DNA from: DATKYV01 sp035528275
Lineage (GTDB): Bacteria > Acidobacteriota > Terriglobia > UBA7540
Reading direction: 5' to 3'
Length of the DNA stretch: 8,438 bases
Assembly (NCBI GenBank): GCA_035528275.1
Contig: DATKYV010000107.1
Location: forward strand, 1 to 8,438
Part shown: piece after piece, positions 7,653-8,438 of the stretch
How the letters are laid out: every line of letters starts with the position of its first letter
Position numbering within the stretch: the first letter of the stretch is position 1
Notes under the pieces: model-generated
The model's input: only the letters and a program-made list of their open reading frames with translations
Database searches by the model: none
Told to the model about the DNA's origin: nothing
Made by a program: the position numbers and the translations under genes

Positions 7653-8438
7653 ATGGTCACCAAAGCACTGAGGGAATCAATTCCCGCTTATTATGCCTGG
7701 CCCGGCGCCCTTCGGGTCGGCTCGTGCCTAATTCTAATCTGCGCGGCGCTTCGACTGACCGCGGCGCAGCCGGAGCAGTCCGGAGGCCCGATAAAGATCC
7801 ACCCGGAAAACCCGCACTACTTCATCTATCGCGGGAAGCCAACGATATTGATCACTTCCGCCGAACATTACGGGGCGATGATCAACAAGGACTTCGACTA
7901 CGTCGCATATTTCGACATGTTGAAATCCTACGGGCTCAACTCCACGCGGATCTATCCCGGAGCGATGTTCGAGCCGCAAGGGAAATTCCTTCCGGGCAAT
8001 ACCCTCGGGCCGAGACCGCGGAGTTTGATTGTGCCCTGGGCGAGGAGCGACCAACCTGGCAATCTGTTTTGTGGGAACAAGTTTGACCTCGACCGCTGGG
8101 ATCCAGAGTATTTTGCGCGTCTGAAGGATTTCATCACCAAGGCGGGGGAGCGCGGAATCGTGGTGGAGATCTGCTTCTTCAACGCGCAGTACTCGGACAC
8201 CTGGCCGCTCTCGCCCCTCTATCATGAGAACAACATTCAGGGCGTGGGCAGATGTTCATTCGAGGACGCCCAGACGCTCAAGTGTCCGGATGTGGTCGAG
8301 CGCGAGGCCGACTATGTGCGGAAGATCACACAGGAGGTCAACGAATTTGACAATGTGGTTCTGGAGATCTGCGACGAGCCGGCACTCTTCACGCCCTTTG
8401 AAGAGGCCGGTCGCTGGGTCGGGCACTTGATTGAAGTT
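7653..8438 (+). CDS. cellulase-like GH-A family protein, 3'-truncated
   Basis: The frame is open from ATG 7653 to the last base (262 codons), so the gene continues to the right. Residues 1-38 resemble a Sec signal peptide with a long N-region, a hydrophobic core S-C-L-I-L-I-C-A-A-L and a T-A-A cleavage site before Q39. The barrel opens with I-K-I-H-P-E-N-P-H-Y-F (47-57) and continues with I-T-S-A-E-H-Y-G-A-M-I-N and G-L-N-S-T-R-I-Y. Blocks K-F-D-L-x-x-x-x-P-E-Y-F, N-N-I-Q-G and Y-V-R-K-I-x-x-x-V-x-x-F-D-N-V-V-L-E match genes 3 and 4 at a distance. The putative acid/base lies in E-I-C-D-E-P, with D241 in place of the usual Asn and E242 as the catalytic Glu. The nucleophile and C-terminal module lie beyond the window. 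It is likely an extracellular beta-glycan hydrolase, but its specificity cannot be told. Confidence 0.85.
   Translation, partial: MVTKALRESIPAYYAWPGALRVGSCLILICAALRLTAAQPEQSGGPIKIHPENPHYFIYRGKPTILITSAEHYGAMINKDFDYVAYFDMLKSYGLNSTRIYPGAMFEPQGKFLPGNTLGPRPRSLIVPWARSDQPGNLFCGNKFDLDRWDPEYFARLKDFITKAGERGIVVEICFFNAQYSDTWPLSPLYHENNIQGVGRCSFEDAQTLKCPDVVEREADYVRKITQEVNEFDNVVLEICDEPALFTPFEEAGRWVGHLIEV

Overview
The window is a dense run of six consecutive genes on the + strand. All six encode (or, for the truncated first gene, appear to encode) secreted carbohydrate-active enzymes with a TIM-barrel catalytic domain. The first gene enters from the left edge and the last runs off the right edge. The DNA is GC-rich, with clear Shine-Dalgarno sites, two Tat-type leaders and no SusC/SusD pair. 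A soil- or sediment-type Acidobacteriota, Verrucomicrobiota or Planctomycetota would fit, but no rRNA or marker gene is present, so this is a weak inference.

Layout: (1) 1-993, 3' part of a GH140/DUF4038-type glycosidase with a C-terminal beta module. (2) 1165-2631, a complete paralogue of the same type with a Sec signal peptide. (3) 2782-4275 and (4) 4354-5835, two closely similar tandem paralogues of another GH-A-like family, each with a twin-arginine leader. (5) 5902-7617, a DUF5060 + DUF4038-type glycosidase with a Sec signal peptide. (6) 7653-8438, the 5' part of a cellulase-like GH-A protein, related at a distance to genes 3 and 4. Gaps shrink along the cluster from 171 to 150, 78, 66 and 35 bases. 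None holds a convincing terminator or promoter, so co-transcription is likely, at least for genes 3-6.

Taken together the locus looks like a dedicated glycan-degradation cluster made of several families of barrel hydrolases that share the same C-terminal beta module. The only characterised relative I can name with some confidence is GH140 (apiosidase, acting on pectic rhamnogalacturonan II), so a plant-polysaccharide side chain is a reasonable but unproven target. No regulator, transporter, mobile element, tRNA, rRNA or CRISPR array is visible. The points most worth a second look are the acid/base motif, which differs in each of the three related barrels (N-E, G-E, D-E), the lack of an obvious glutamate nucleophile in genes 3 and 4, and the mix of Tat and Sec export inside one cluster.
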